From positions 2,467,297 to 2,531,296 of the forward strand of contig NZ_CP019936.1 of the NCBI RefSeq assembly GCF_002009425.1: a stretch of DNA of 64,000 nt, in the 5' to 3' direction. The DNA is from Thiosocius teredinicola (GTDB lineage: Bacteria; Pseudomonadota; Gammaproteobacteria; Chromatiales; Chromatiaceae). The notes under the pieces are model-generated. The model did not search any database. It was given only the letters and a program-made list of their open reading frames with translations, and was not told the origin of the DNA. The first letter of the stretch is position 1. Every line of letters starts with the position of its first letter. The position numbers and the translations under genes were made by a program. This document shows, one piece after another, positions 26,413 to 36,138 of this stretch.

Positions 26413-26919
26413 TTAGTGGGCGCTTTCGAGCGACTCGCGGAGAAACCGAAACAACTTCCGGCCCGCACCCGTTGGTTTTCCGGTGTTTTTTTCCCGTGCC
26501 GCATCGCGCGCCAACTGCCTGGTGCGCTGGCGATCCAGATCCGGATATTCATTGAAAAGCGCATTCAAGGCTTCGTCGCCCTCGCCGATCAGACGATCGC
26601 GCCAGCGTTCGAGCTGGTGGAATTCCTGGTTGATCGCCACCTGCTGCGATTGACGATCATCCAAATATGCGGCGACTTCGGTCAACTCATCGCTATCCAT
26701 GAACTTCACACAGTGTTTGAGCTGACGGTTGCGCGCGCCCGACGGACGCATCGGGCGCACCAGGTCGATCGCCGCCCGCAGCTGTTCACCGACGCCCAGG
26801 CGCTGCAGCTCCTTGTCGCTGAGGCCGGTCATACGTTCAGCCAACACTTGTAGCGCCTCGATCTCGCGTTTGCGCGCCGATTTGCTGGCCCGCCCGCTGT
26901 CGAGTTCTTCGTCGCTCAT
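26413..26919 (-). CDS. darP: Ribosome biogenesis factor DarP (YjgA, DUF615)
   Basis: 168 residues, within the family range. SKSARKREIEALQVLAERM at the N-terminus and RNRQLKHCVKFMDSDELT are characteristic of YjgA/DarP, which helps late 50S subunit assembly. The start overlaps the recJ stop as ATGA, so the two are coupled. The C-terminus is basic (GRKLFRFLRE). Confidence 0.88.
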   Translation of the reverse strand: MSDEELDSGRASKSARKREIEALQVLAERMTGLSDKELQRLGVGEQLRAAIDLVRPMRPSGARNRQLKHCVKFMDSDELTEVAAYLDDRQSQQVAINQEFHQLERWRDRLIGEGDEALNALFNEYPDLDRQRTRQLARDAAREKNTGKPTGAGRKLFRFLRESLESAH

Positions 26920-28649
26920 ACGGCCACTCCTTCGAGGTATTCAAAGCGTAATTGCAGGCTGACCCTGCCCTGCCATTCGTTTTCGTCCAGCCGGTAAGCG
27001 GCGCGCACACGCGCCGGCATCTGCGGCAAGGTCTCGACCGCATTGAATGCAATTGCATCGATCGTCTGCCGGCTGCCCATCGGGCTGACCACCAGCTTCC
27101 AGTGTTTCTCGCCGACCACGCGGCTGCTGACCACCTCGAATTCATCGTCGAACATCGGCTCGGGGAATCCCTGACCCCAAGGGCCGCCCTCGATGATCGC
27201 CCGCGCAGTCTCGAGATTGAGCGCCGCTTCGTCGACACCGCCATCGGAATGGATCACCGCCTGCAGATCGTCGGCAGCCAGGTGTTCGCGCACCACCGCA
27301 TCGAAGGTTCGGGTGAAGGCGTCGAACGCCTCTTCATCGATCGTCATGCCGGCAGCCATCGCATGCCCGCCGAACTTCTGCAGCACCCGCGGGTTGCGCA
27401 CCGCCACCTCGTCGAGCGCATCGCGGATGTGCAGGCCGGGAATCGAACGCGCCGATCCCTTGAGCACGCCGTCGCCCGCCTTGGCGAAGGCGATCACCGG
27501 GCGGTGATAGCGCTCCTTGATGCGCGAGGCCAGGATGCCGATCACGCCCTGGTGCCAGTCCTCTTGATACAGACACAGGCCCCACGGCAGCGCATCCGGG
27601 TCGTGCGGCGACCAGGCTTCCAGCAATGCCTCGGCCTGATCCTTCATCTCACCTTCGATCTGGCGACGCTCGCGGTTGAGCCGGTCGAGTTCGGCGGCTA
27701 ACGGTTCGGCCGTCGCCTCGTCGTCGGCCAGCAGGCAGGCAATACCCAGGCTCATATCGTCGATACGCCCGGCGGCATTCAGCCTCGGGCCGACCGCAAA
27801 CCCCATATCGACCGCCTGTGCCCGCTGCGGATTGCGCCCGGCGACGCGCAGCAGCGCCGTGATGCCGGGGCGGCAGCGACCGGCACGGATACGCATCAGG
27901 CCCTGGTGGACCAGCACGCGGTTGTTCTGATCCAGCGGCACGACATCGGCCACGGTGCCGAGCGCGACCAGGTCGAGAAACTCCGCCATGTTCGGCTCGG
28001 CGATGCGCCGGCGCTCGAACCACCCGATGTCGCGCAGTCGCCGGCGCAGCCCGAGCATCACGTAGAAGATCACGCCGACACCGGCCAGCGCCTTCGAGGC
28101 GAAGCCACAGCCGGGCAGATTCGGATTGACCAGCGCCTTGGCCGCAGGCAGCTCTTCACGGGCCAGGTGGTGGTCGGTCACGACCACGTCCCAGCCCAAC
28201 GCATTGGCGGTCGCGACGCCGGCTACGCTGGAAACCCCGTTGTCGACCGTGACAATCAGATCGGGTTCGAAACGCCGTGCATGCTCGACGATCTCGGGCG
28301 TCAGGCCATAACCGAACTCGAAGCGGTTGGGCACCAGGAAGCTGACCTGGGAATGCCCGAAAGCACGCAGCGCCAGTACCGCCAGCGCGCTGCTGGTCGC
28401 GCCATCGGCATCGAAGTCGCCGACAATGAGAATGCGCTTGCCCTGCTCCATCGCTGCGAGCAATTCACTGACCGCGTCATCGAGGCCGTCGAGCGCGTCG
28501 GGTGGAATCAGCGCCGACAGCTCGCGTTCGAGCTCGCCAACCTGGTTTACGCCGCGCGAACGGTAGATGCGCCACAGCAGGGGGTCGCATCCGTCAGGAA
28601 CAGGACCTGTGTCTTCGACGGACCGGTATCTGACGATTTGTTTGCGCAT
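26916..28649 (-). CDS. recJ: Single-stranded-DNA-specific 5'-3' exonuclease RecJ
   Basis: 577 residues, as for E. coli RecJ. DHH-family motifs are clear: VGDFDADGATSSALAV (motif I), VTVDNGVSS (II), TDHHLAREELP (III) and the DHHA1 segment GVLKGSARSIPGLHIRDAL. It degrades ssDNA in recombination, mismatch and base-excision repair. The first gene of a two-gene unit with darP. Confidence 0.95.
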   Translation of the reverse strand: MRKQIVRYRSVEDTGPVPDGCDPLLWRIYRSRGVNQVGELERELSALIPPDALDGLDDAVSELLAAMEQGKRILIVGDFDADGATSSALAVLALRAFGHSQVSFLVPNRFEFGYGLTPEIVEHARRFEPDLIVTVDNGVSSVAGVATANALGWDVVVTDHHLAREELPAAKALVNPNLPGCGFASKALAGVGVIFYVMLGLRRRLRDIGWFERRRIAEPNMAEFLDLVALGTVADVVPLDQNNRVLVHQGLMRIRAGRCRPGITALLRVAGRNPQRAQAVDMGFAVGPRLNAAGRIDDMSLGIACLLADDEATAEPLAAELDRLNRERRQIEGEMKDQAEALLEAWSPHDPDALPWGLCLYQEDWHQGVIGILASRIKERYHRPVIAFAKAGDGVLKGSARSIPGLHIRDALDEVAVRNPRVLQKFGGHAMAAGMTIDEEAFDAFTRTFDAVVREHLAADDLQAVIHSDGGVDEAALNLETARAIIEGGPWGQGFPEPMFDDEFEVVSSRVVGEKHWKLVVSPMGSRQTIDAIAFNAVETLPQMPARVRAAYRLDENEWQGRVSLQLRFEYLEGVAV

Positions 28650-28883
28650 TCAGCAGAGATTGTTGCGATCGCAGGGAGGAAGCACCGCAGGATATCAGGA
28701 AGAAGCGCCCGCTGGGGCCGCGAATATGATGCCGGGTTGCGGGCAGAGTCTGAACCCAAGCGACAGCCAAGGCGCACGATATGACGCAGACAACATTTTG
28801 CCGGGTCGTTCGGCGTGAACTCGTCACGGGCAACGAGTATGATCGCAGCCTAAGTTGTACCCCTACGCCACTTCAGAGTAGTT

Positions 28884-29876
28884 ATGTCATCGAAGAACAT
28901 TCTGGTAACCGGCGGCGCCGGCTACATCGGCAGCCACACCGTTCGCCAGTTGGGCGAAGCTGGTGAAAAGGTCATCGTACTCGACAATCTTTCGACCGGT
29001 TTCAAAGATGCCGTGACCTACGGCGAACTGGTCGAAGGCGACACCGCCGACAAGGAACTCGTATCCGCCTTGTTGCGCAAGCATGACATCGATACCGTCA
29101 TCCATTTCGCCGCTCACACCATCGTGCCCGAATCGGTTGCCGACCCGCTGAAGTACTACCGCAACAACACCTGCGCTACACGCAACCTGCTTGAATGTTG
29201 CGTCGAGGCCGGCGTAAAGCATTTCGTGTTTTCATCGACCGCCGCGGTGTACGGCAATCCGGCGGATGAGAAATGCTGGGAAGACTCGCCGACCCAGCCG
29301 ATCAATCCCTACGGCATGTCGAAACTGATGACCGAACACATGCTGCGCGATCTGGGTATCGCGAGCGATATGCGCTACGTCATCCTGCGTTACTTCAACG
29401 TGGCCGGTTCCGATCCGCAAGGTCGCATCGGTCAGTCGACCAAGGGCGCGACACTGTTGATCAAGGTCGCGGTCGAGCATGCCGTCGGCAAGCGCGATGC
29501 CGTCTATATCTTCGGTACCGATTACGACACACCGGACGGTACCGGCATCCGTGACTACATCCATGTCGAAGATCTGGCCGATGCTCACTTGAAAGCACTC
29601 GACTATTTGCGCGCCGGCGGTGAATCGCAGATTCTCAACTGCGGCTATGGTCACGGCTACAGCGTACGCGAGGTGCTCGACACGGTAGGACGGGTGCACG
29701 GTTCACCGCTGAATATCATCGAGCAGGAGCGACGTGCCGGTGACCCGTCGGCGTTGATTGCCGGCGCCGACAAGGTGCGCAGCGTGCTCAACTGGACGCC
29801 GCGCTACGATAACCTCGAAGAAATCGCCCGCAGCTCGCTGAACTGGGAACGCAAACTGGCTGAACGCGACCGATGA
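28884..29876 (+). CDS. galE: UDP-glucose 4-epimerase
   Basis: 330 residues of the extended SDR type. VTGGAGYIGSHT is the NAD loop, SSTAAVYG and YGMSK the catalytic Ser and Tyr-x3-Lys, and NCGYGHGYSVREVLD the C-terminal sugar-binding region. It interconverts UDP-glucose and UDP-galactose (possibly N-acetyl forms) for surface polysaccharides. It overlaps uppP as ATGA, so both serve envelope polysaccharide synthesis. Confidence 0.92.
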   Translation: MSSKNILVTGGAGYIGSHTVRQLGEAGEKVIVLDNLSTGFKDAVTYGELVEGDTADKELVSALLRKHDIDTVIHFAAHTIVPESVADPLKYYRNNTCATRNLLECCVEAGVKHFVFSSTAAVYGNPADEKCWEDSPTQPINPYGMSKLMTEHMLRDLGIASDMRYVILRYFNVAGSDPQGRIGQSTKGATLLIKVAVEHAVGKRDAVYIFGTDYDTPDGTGIRDYIHVEDLADAHLKALDYLRAGGESQILNCGYGHGYSVREVLDTVGRVHGSPLNIIEQERRAGDPSALIAGADKVRSVLNWTPRYDNLEEIARSSLNWERKLAERDR

Positions 29877-30673
29877 GCGACATCCAGATCCTGGTGTTGG
29901 CGATTGTCCAGGGGCTGACCGAATTCCTACCGATCTCCAGCTCCGGGCATCTGATCCTTGCGCCACATTTGTTCGGCTTCGACGACCAGGGCCTGGCGTT
30001 CGATGTCGCTGTCCATCTCGGTTCGTTGATCGCGGTCGTCGCCTATTTTCGACGCGATATCCTGCAGATAACCCTCGCCTGGTTCGCCGCCCTGCCGCCG
30101 GGCAAACAGCAGACGCCGAACAGCCGGCTCGGCTGGGCCGTGATCATCGGCACCCTGCCGGTGGTTGCCGGCGGCTTGTTGCTGAAATCGTTGGTTGAAA
30201 ACGAGTTCCGCGCGCCCTGGATCATCGGTACGACGACGATCGTATTCGGTCTTGTGCTTGCCTGGGTGGACCTGCGTGCCAGACGGCAACGCGAGCTTGA
30301 TAGTCTGACGCTCGGTGACGCACTGCTGATCGGTGCAAGCCAGATCCTGGCATTGGTGCCAGGCACCTCGCGATCAGGCATCACGATGACCACGGGACTG
30401 TGGCTGGGGCTTACCCGCGAGGCGGCATCACGGTTCTCGTTCCTGCTGTCGATTCCAACGATTCTCGCCTCGAGTCTGCTGGTCACCAAAGATCTGCTGG
30501 AGGCGCAGGTACCGGTCGACTGGGCCTCGCTCGGCCTCGGTGTGGTGTTATCCGGCGCAGCCGCGTTTCTCGCTATCGCGCTGTTCCTGCGTTTCATCGA
30601 ACGCATCGGCATGTGGCCGTTCGTGATCTACCGCCTGCTGCTCGGCGGCATCATCTTTATTGCGATCTACTGA
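29873..30673 (+). CDS. uppP: Undecaprenyl-diphosphatase UppP/BacA
   Basis: 266 residues with about eight membrane helices. The two family signatures are present: LTEFLPISSSGHLIL (first) and LVPGTSRSGITMTTGLWLG (second), with catalytic Glu, Ser and Arg. It recycles undecaprenyl diphosphate for peptidoglycan and polysaccharide export. It is coupled to galE. Confidence 0.95.
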   Translation: MSDIQILVLAIVQGLTEFLPISSSGHLILAPHLFGFDDQGLAFDVAVHLGSLIAVVAYFRRDILQITLAWFAALPPGKQQTPNSRLGWAVIIGTLPVVAGGLLLKSLVENEFRAPWIIGTTTIVFGLVLAWVDLRARRQRELDSLTLGDALLIGASQILALVPGTSRSGITMTTGLWLGLTREAASRFSFLLSIPTILASSLLVTKDLLEAQVPVDWASLGLGVVLSGAAAFLAIALFLRFIERIGMWPFVIYRLLLGGIIFIAIY

Positions 30674-30693
30674 CGATCATCGACCGACGCCTG

Positions 30694-31002
30694 TCAGCAT
30701 CCGTCATCCTCGACCTCGACGACTTCCGGATTGCTCGGCGCCAGACGGCGAACCCGGATGAACATCATGTTCTGGATGCGTTCGAAATGCTGATCCATCG
30801 CCGCATCGACCTCGCGGGCATCCAGCGAGTCATAGATGAACACGCGCCCCGCCCGCTCTTGCTCGAGCATCCGCGGTGACGGCGTAAACAGTCGGTTGGT
30901 TTGGTAATCGTCGGACAACGCGATTTGCGTCGGGTCAGCCGCCGCACCCCACGCAGCGGCGGCGAATACGGTCAATATAGCGATCTGAAACAAGCGATCC
31001 AT
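30694..31002 (-). CDS. Small exported hypothetical protein
   Basis: 102 residues with a signal peptide (hydrophobic 6-18, cleavage near GAAA|DP). The mature part reads RMLEQERAGRVFIYDSLDA and has an alpha-helical amphipathic look (AAMDQHFERIQNMMFIRVRR); a lone Cys ends the chain. The phrase GRVFIYDSLDAREVDAAMD resembles short periplasmic proteins I cannot name. It is convergent with uppP. Confidence 0.6.
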   Translation of the reverse strand: MDRLFQIAILTVFAAAAWGAAADPTQIALSDDYQTNRLFTPSPRMLEQERAGRVFIYDSLDAREVDAAMDQHFERIQNMMFIRVRRLAPSNPEVVEVEDDGC

Positions 31003-31204
31003 CTGGTAACCCTCCCTGAAAACCAGCGAATGCAGTCGTCAACAATGTCTATTCACGCGACACAGGAAAAAGAATAGTCGTTCCAGAAGTCTTCGGGCTG
31101 CCTTTACCACCGCAAAAAGTATAGGAATCGTCTTATAGGGCTTGTGCCCATAGCGCGCGGGATTTCCCTGTATCGCACCCACAAACCGGGCGCCATGGAC
31201 AGGG

Positions 31205-32023
31205 CTACAAACCGTACGTCTTCATCAGTTGCCGCACGAAGCGCACCGGGATTGCATAGGTGATGCCGGAAGGACTGGCTATCGCCGCCTCCTTGGTCGC
31301 CTTGACCAACACGCTGTTCACCACGCCGATGACCTGGCCGGTGTTTTGGTCGTAGACCGGGCTGCCGCTATTGCCGGGATAGGCGGTCACGTCGAGTTGC
31401 AAGACATCGTAGGGATCGCGCATCGCGCGAATCATCGTCGAGGTCAACGCCTTGGATGCCATTTGCGGGGGCGCCATCGGGCTGATGGCAGAAACGATGC
31501 CGCGGTGGGTCACCGGGTACAACCCAAGGGTCATGCCGATCGGAAACCCGGTGAGCGCGATCTCTTCGCCTTCACGCGCCCGGCTGGCGTCGCCCAGTTT
31601 CACCGTCGGCAGGGTTGTACCGATCGACAACAGAGCCAGATCATGTTGCACGTCACGACCGATCAGTCGCGCCGGATGATAACGGGCCTCGCGCCCGCGA
31701 CCGGAGAAGACCGCAATCGTCTCATGCTGCTCGCTATCGACCTTATCGGGAACGACGTGTGAATTGGTGACGACAAAGCGCCCATTGCCGACCACGAAGC
31801 CGGTGCCCCGAAACTGCTGCCGCGGACTGGCAGTGGGGCTGTAGGTGCCGACAGCAACCACTGCCGGCCGTATCTTGTCGATGGTATCCGGTAGATTCGC
31901 GGCTTCGACCGCGACCGCTGCCAATCCCGCCATCAGGATCGTGAACGCGATGCCCAGACGGCGACTGCGTCTTCTTGCCTTCGCGTTATAATCGCGTTTT
32001 CGAACGGATGGCAGTTGTTCCAT
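31205..32023 (-). CDS. Trypsin-like (S1) serine protease, exported
   Basis: 272 residues. An Arg-rich start followed by a hydrophobic stretch ending AVA-VEA|AN near residue 42 fits a signal peptide. The catalytic triad is intact: VTNSHVVP (His), HDLALLSI (Asp) and AYPGNSGSPVYD (Ser). No PDZ domain is present, unlike DegP. The start codon overlaps the divergent ligase start (CATG at 32021-32024). It is adjacent to the exosortase-associated genes; a role in processing secreted or sorted proteins is an inference. Confidence 0.82.
   Translation of the reverse strand: MEQLPSVRKRDYNAKARRRSRRLGIAFTILMAGLAAVAVEAANLPDTIDKIRPAVVAVGTYSPTASPRQQFRGTGFVVGNGRFVVTNSHVVPDKVDSEQHETIAVFSGRGREARYHPARLIGRDVQHDLALLSIGTTLPTVKLGDASRAREGEEIALTGFPIGMTLGLYPVTHRGIVSAISPMAPPQMASKALTSTMIRAMRDPYDVLQLDVTAYPGNSGSPVYDQNTGQVIGVVNSVLVKATKEAAIASPSGITYAIPVRFVRQLMKTYGL
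31987..31992 (+). promoter_or_regulatory. Candidate -10 element for the exosortase-associated ligase
   Basis: A perfect TATAAT lies 30 bp before the ligase ATG, within the first codons of the divergent protease. No good -35 box is found 16-18 bp upstream, so an activator or alternative promoter is possible. Confidence 0.4.
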
Positions 32024-33611
32024 GGCCTTTTTGCTCCATCAGCTGATCTCGGACTCCGCACAGCGTACACCCGAAGCCCCGGCATTGCTGTTCAAGCAAG
32101 AAAAGCTCAGCTACGGCGAATTGCGCGATGCGGTGGCGCAAGTGGCTTCGGGCCTGCGCACACTCGGCGTCAGTCGCAACGAGCGTGTCGCCGTGTACCT
32201 GCCCAAACAATTCGAAACTGTCACGACATTGTTCGGCACCTCGGCCGCCGGCGGTGTGTTCGTTCCGGTCAATCCGATTCTCAAGCCGGAACAGGTCGGC
32301 CACATCCTGCGCGATTGCGCCACCCGGGTGCTGGTCACCAGCGCCGACCGCGCCAGGATACTGGCAGATACGCTGGCCGAATGCCCCGACCTGACCCACT
32401 TGATCGTTGTAGGCAACGCACAAGACATCGCCGGACGCGACGGCCTGACCGTGCTCGATTGGCATCAGATGCTTGGCGATGCCACATTGCCTTCACTACA
32501 ACGCATCGATGCCGACATGGCGTCGATCCTGTACACCTCGGGCAGCACCGGTCGGCCAAAAGGCGTGGTGTTGTCCCATCGCAATATGCTGGCCGGTGCC
32601 GAAAGCGTCGCGACCTACCTTGAGAATCGCGCCGACGATTGTCTGCTCGCGGTGTTACCGTTCAGTTTCGACTACGGCCTCAGCCAGATGACCACGGCAT
32701 TCTCGGTCGGTGCATCGGTGGTGCTGATGGACTATCTGTTACCGCGCGATGTCATCCGTGCCGTCGCCAAGTTTGGCGTCACCGGACTGGCCGCAGTGCC
32801 GCCACTATGGAATCAATTGGCCGGGCTCGAATGGCCGGAAGAAGCGCGACAGACGCTGCGCTACATCACCAACTCAGGCGGCGCCATGCCCGTGGCCACA
32901 ACCAAGGCGTTGCAGGCATCGCTGCCGAACACCCAGGTCTACCTGATGTACGGCCTGACCGAGGCGTTCCGTTCGACTTACCTGCCGCCGGACCAGGTCA
33001 ACGTGCGCCCCGAATCGATGGGCAAGGCGATCCCGAACGCCGAGATCATGGTGGTGCGACCCGACGGATCCGCGTGCGATCCGGACGAACCGGGTGAACT
33101 GGTGCACCGCGGCGCGCTGGTGGCATTGGGCTATTGGGGCGATCGCGAAAAAACCGATATCCGCTTCAAACCCGCGCCCGGTCAGCCCGACGGCATTCCG
33201 AATCCGGAGATCGCGGTATGGTCCGGCGACCAGGTCAAGCGCGATGCCGATGGTTTCCTGTACTTCATCGGGCGCAACGACGAAATGATCAAAACGTCGG
33301 GCTACCGCGTGAGCCCGGGTGAGATCGAAGAGATCGTGTTTCAGATCGACGACGTCTCGCAGGCGGTCGCGTTCGGCGCACCGCATCCGCAACTCGGCAG
33401 CGGCATCGTGCTGGTCGTGCAGGCAGACGCGGAAGGCGTGACGGCCGATATCATCCTGTCGCACTGCAAGATCCACCTGCCGATGTTCATGTTGCCCGGC
33501 CACATCCATATCGCCGCCGATCTGCCGCGCAACCCCAACGGTAAGATCGATCGCAAAACCCTGTCGGTGCAGTTTGCCGACGTCTTTCGCAGCACGGATG
33601 ACAACGCATGA
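32022..33611 (+). CDS. AMP-forming acyl ligase, exosortase A system-associated
   Basis: 529 residues with ANL motifs: LYTSGSTGRPKGVVLSHRNM (P-loop), YLMYGLTEAFRSTYLPP (A5), VWSGDQVKRDADGFLYFIGR and DEMIKTSGYRVSPGEIEE (A8), and NPNGKIDRKTL with the catalytic Lys. It resembles the ligase family I know as exosortase-A-associated (TIGR03098), which occurs with PEP-CTERM/exopolysaccharide loci. It should activate a carboxylate, probably for loading onto the nearby acyl carrier protein; the substrate is unknown. The start is the ATG in CATG at 32021. Confidence 0.82.
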   Translation: MAFLLHQLISDSAQRTPEAPALLFKQEKLSYGELRDAVAQVASGLRTLGVSRNERVAVYLPKQFETVTTLFGTSAAGGVFVPVNPILKPEQVGHILRDCATRVLVTSADRARILADTLAECPDLTHLIVVGNAQDIAGRDGLTVLDWHQMLGDATLPSLQRIDADMASILYTSGSTGRPKGVVLSHRNMLAGAESVATYLENRADDCLLAVLPFSFDYGLSQMTTAFSVGASVVLMDYLLPRDVIRAVAKFGVTGLAAVPPLWNQLAGLEWPEEARQTLRYITNSGGAMPVATTKALQASLPNTQVYLMYGLTEAFRSTYLPPDQVNVRPESMGKAIPNAEIMVVRPDGSACDPDEPGELVHRGALVALGYWGDREKTDIRFKPAPGQPDGIPNPEIAVWSGDQVKRDADGFLYFIGRNDEMIKTSGYRVSPGEIEEIVFQIDDVSQAVAFGAPHPQLGSGIVLVVQADAEGVTADIILSHCKIHLPMFMLPGHIHIAADLPRNPNGKIDRKTLSVQFADVFRSTDDNA

Positions 33612-34840
33612 GCGACAAACCGACACATGCCCCGCTGAACCAATTCCCGATCGTCGACGATGCCTTGGTGGTCGGCGGCATGACACTTCGCCAGCTGGCC
33701 GCGCAGGTCGGCCAGACACCGTTCTATGCCTACGATCGCGAAGCAATGTCGCGCCGCGTCAGCGAACTGCGCGAGGCGCTGCCGGAAGGTGTTTCGATTC
33801 ATTACGCAATGAAGGCCAACCCGATGCCGGCCGTGGTCGATCACATGGCCGGGCTGGTCGACGGGCTGGACGTCGCTTCACTGGGCGAACTGCGGGTTGC
33901 ACTCGACAGCGGCACCCCGGCTGCCGAGATCAGCTTTGCCGGTCCGGGCAAGGGCGACACCGAACTCAAAGGTGCGATCGCCGCAGGTATCACGCTGAAC
34001 CTCGAATCGCCCGGCGAACTCGAACGCGCCTTGCGCATCGGCGAGACACTGGGCGTCGCACCGCGCGTGGCTGTGCGCGTCAATCCGGATTTCGAACTCA
34101 AATCGTCCGGCATGAAGATGAGCGGCGGCCCCAAGCCGTTCGGTATCGATGCCGAACAGGTGCCTGCCGTGCTCAAACGTATCGGTGAGTCGGGCGCCCA
34201 TTTTCGCGGCTTCCATATCTTCAGCGGTTCGCAGAATCTGCGGCCGGAGAGCCTGATCGAGGCACAGAACGCCACGTTTGAACTCGCCTATCGCCTCGCC
34301 GACGACGCACCCGGCGCGCTGGAGATGCTGAATATCGGCGGCGGCTTCGGCATCCCCTACTTTCCCGGCGAGCAACGCCTTGATCTGGGTCCGGTCAGTG
34401 AGAACCTCGCGCCGCGACTCGATGAATGCAAGGCGCGCCTCGGCGAGACCGAGGTCGTTATCGAACTGGGGCGTTACCTGGTCGCCGAGGCCGGTGTGTA
34501 CGTGTGTGAGGTGGTCGACAAGAAGGAATCGCGCGGCACGACCTACCTCGTGACCAACGGTGGGCTGCATCACCATCTGGCCGCTTCCGGCAACTTCGGT
34601 CAGATCATTCGCAAGAACTACCCGGTGGTCACCGCGCACCGCGTCAACGGTAGCCCGCGCGAAACCGTCAGCGTGATCGGCCCCCTGTGTACCCCGCTGG
34701 ATATTCTGGGCGACAAGATGGAACTGGGCGCCGCCGACATGGGCGATCTGATGGTCGTGCTCCAGTCAGGTGCCTACGGCTTTACCGCGAGCCCGCATCT
34801 CTTCTTGAGCCATCCCGCACCGCTGCAGGTCTTGGTTTAG
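33608..34840 (+). CDS. PLP-dependent decarboxylase, exosortase A system-associated
   Basis: 410 residues of the fold-type III (alanine racemase-like) decarboxylase group related to diaminopimelate decarboxylase. IHYAMKANPMP contains the PLP lysine, HIFSGSQNL and NIGGGFGIPY bind the phosphate, and GPLCTPLDILG provides the catalytic cysteine. It overlaps the ligase as ATGA. It matches the exosortase-associated subgroup (TIGR03099). The amino-acid substrate is unknown; the pair suggests decarboxylation of an amino acid used to decorate a polymer. Confidence 0.82.
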   Translation: MSDKPTHAPLNQFPIVDDALVVGGMTLRQLAAQVGQTPFYAYDREAMSRRVSELREALPEGVSIHYAMKANPMPAVVDHMAGLVDGLDVASLGELRVALDSGTPAAEISFAGPGKGDTELKGAIAAGITLNLESPGELERALRIGETLGVAPRVAVRVNPDFELKSSGMKMSGGPKPFGIDAEQVPAVLKRIGESGAHFRGFHIFSGSQNLRPESLIEAQNATFELAYRLADDAPGALEMLNIGGGFGIPYFPGEQRLDLGPVSENLAPRLDECKARLGETEVVIELGRYLVAEAGVYVCEVVDKKESRGTTYLVTNGGLHHHLAASGNFGQIIRKNYPVVTAHRVNGSPRETVSVIGPLCTPLDILGDKMELGAADMGDLMVVLQSGAYGFTASPHLFLSHPAPLQVLV

Positions 34841-34850
34841 CCGTTCTTTG

Positions 34851-35438
34851 CTATTGGGACGTTGGTCGATGTTGCTTCTTTAGATAGCTCAGCAGATCAC
34901 CGTATTTAACCCACAGCGTTTTACTGATCTCGATATCGGAAGATTGTCCCTTCCAGGTAGAGAAATGCTCAGGTACCACGACGAAGGACTGAGGAATTCG
35001 CACACCATGCATATGTGGTAACTTGATGTGGCGCCCCGTCGGCACGTCGACCCTCAGTGCGCCATAACCCGCATTTGCGACCTTGTGTTCAGCTTCTGCA
35101 CACGACGAATCCGAATCTCGCTTGTCCAGGAACACGACGAATTGGTCTGCGGCTCGCAGCCCGCTCTGGTGATCGAACAGGTTGAAGAAGGTGACGCTCT
35201 CACCCACTTCGACATTCTTTATCGCTTCCACCACCGTGCCACGATACAAGACACCGCATTCGCTGGGCGGGAGCAACACTGTCGCTTGCATGATGTTGAT
35301 GACGCCGATTTTGTCTGCGCGCTGCGACATAGCATCGATCGATTCGACTTTCAGATCATCCAGTTGGGATGCCCAGAGCCAGGTCGGCAACGTCAACAAG
35401 AGTACCAAAGCAAGGGGCATCCGCGGATTCACGAACAT
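34851..35438 (-). CDS. Exported hypothetical protein, paralogue A
   Basis: 195 residues with a signal peptide (LALVLLLTLPTWLWA|SQ). It shares a common core with the protein at 35589-36137: ECGVLYRGTVVEAIKN, SGLRAADQFVVFLDK, IPQSFVVVPEHF, SDIEISKTLWVKYGDLLSYL. Two conserved cysteines could form a disulfide. The beta-rich pattern faintly recalls OB-fold/NTR-like secreted proteins, but no family is assigned. It ends 10 bases from the convergent decarboxylase gene. Confidence 0.65.
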   Translation of the reverse strand: MFVNPRMPLALVLLLTLPTWLWASQLDDLKVESIDAMSQRADKIGVINIMQATVLLPPSECGVLYRGTVVEAIKNVEVGESVTFFNLFDHQSGLRAADQFVVFLDKRDSDSSCAEAEHKVANAGYGALRVDVPTGRHIKLPHMHGVRIPQSFVVVPEHFSTWKGQSSDIEISKTLWVKYGDLLSYLKKQHRPTSQ

Positions 35439-35588
35439 TTTCCCATTCCACTAAAACATGCGATTCACGACCCGTTAGACAACGGGCCGCACACAAAAGG
35501 TTTGATGAACTGCTCCAACCCTCTTCTTGGATCGAGCTACCCAGATGCGGTGCAGATCGTTGCCTGACGGCCTGTCACCGCAGCCTTC

Positions 35589-36137
35589 TTACTTACTGTT
35601 CGCTTTCAGATAGGCTAATAAATCGTCACCATCAACCCAGATTGTCTCGCTGATTTCCAGGTCCGAAGAATGACCCGGCTGTCCACGAAACCGCTCCGGC
35701 ACAGCAACGAAGCTCTGCGGAATCTTGGCAACTCGTTCGGCGCCAGGGTCTATACGGTAAGGGGCTCCGACCCAGAACGCCGAGAACCCAGCGTGCGCTA
35801 GCTCCAAGTCTGCACCTCGGCAGGGCGAGCGAACATCCAGCTTGTTGAGAAATACGATGAATTGCTGCCCGATCCTCAGGCCGCTCTGGTCATCGAACCG
35901 GCTGAAAAAGGCGATCGTCTGTCCCGTTTGCAGATTCTTGACCGGATCGACGACGACGCCGCGATACAAAACACCGCAATCGTTGTCTGCCTTCGCCAAC
36001 TCGCCGGCGGTAAGGGTAATCAACGCGATGCGATCGGCCTCGTTTGCCAATGCATCGATTGAGACGCGAGCAATCTTCGTCGCCAAGAGTTCGGCAGGAA
36101 ACGTCAGCGCCAAAAGGATCACCAAGCGCGGCCACAT
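35589..36137 (-). CDS. Exported hypothetical protein, paralogue B
   Basis: 182 residues with a signal peptide (LVILLALTFPAELLA|TK). Its core DCGVLYRGVVVDPVKN, SGLRIGQQFIVFLNK, IPQSFVAVPERF and SDLEISETIWVDGDDLLAYL aligns along its length with paralogue A, so the two arose by tandem duplication and then diverged. Its start lies one base after the metallopeptidase stop, which indicates coupled translation. It may act on or inhibit that enzyme in the periplasm; this is inference. Confidence 0.68.
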   Translation of the reverse strand: MWPRLVILLALTFPAELLATKIARVSIDALANEADRIALITLTAGELAKADNDCGVLYRGVVVDPVKNLQTGQTIAFFSRFDDQSGLRIGQQFIVFLNKLDVRSPCRGADLELAHAGFSAFWVGAPYRIDPGAERVAKIPQSFVAVPERFRGQPGHSSDLEISETIWVDGDDLLAYLKANSK

Positions 36138-36138
36138 C

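Noticed and set aside
34851-36137. TIMP-like protease inhibitors
   Set aside because: The pattern faintly resembles OB/NTR folds, but the mature N-termini lack the Cys that TIMPs use to block metalloproteases, so the name is not applied.
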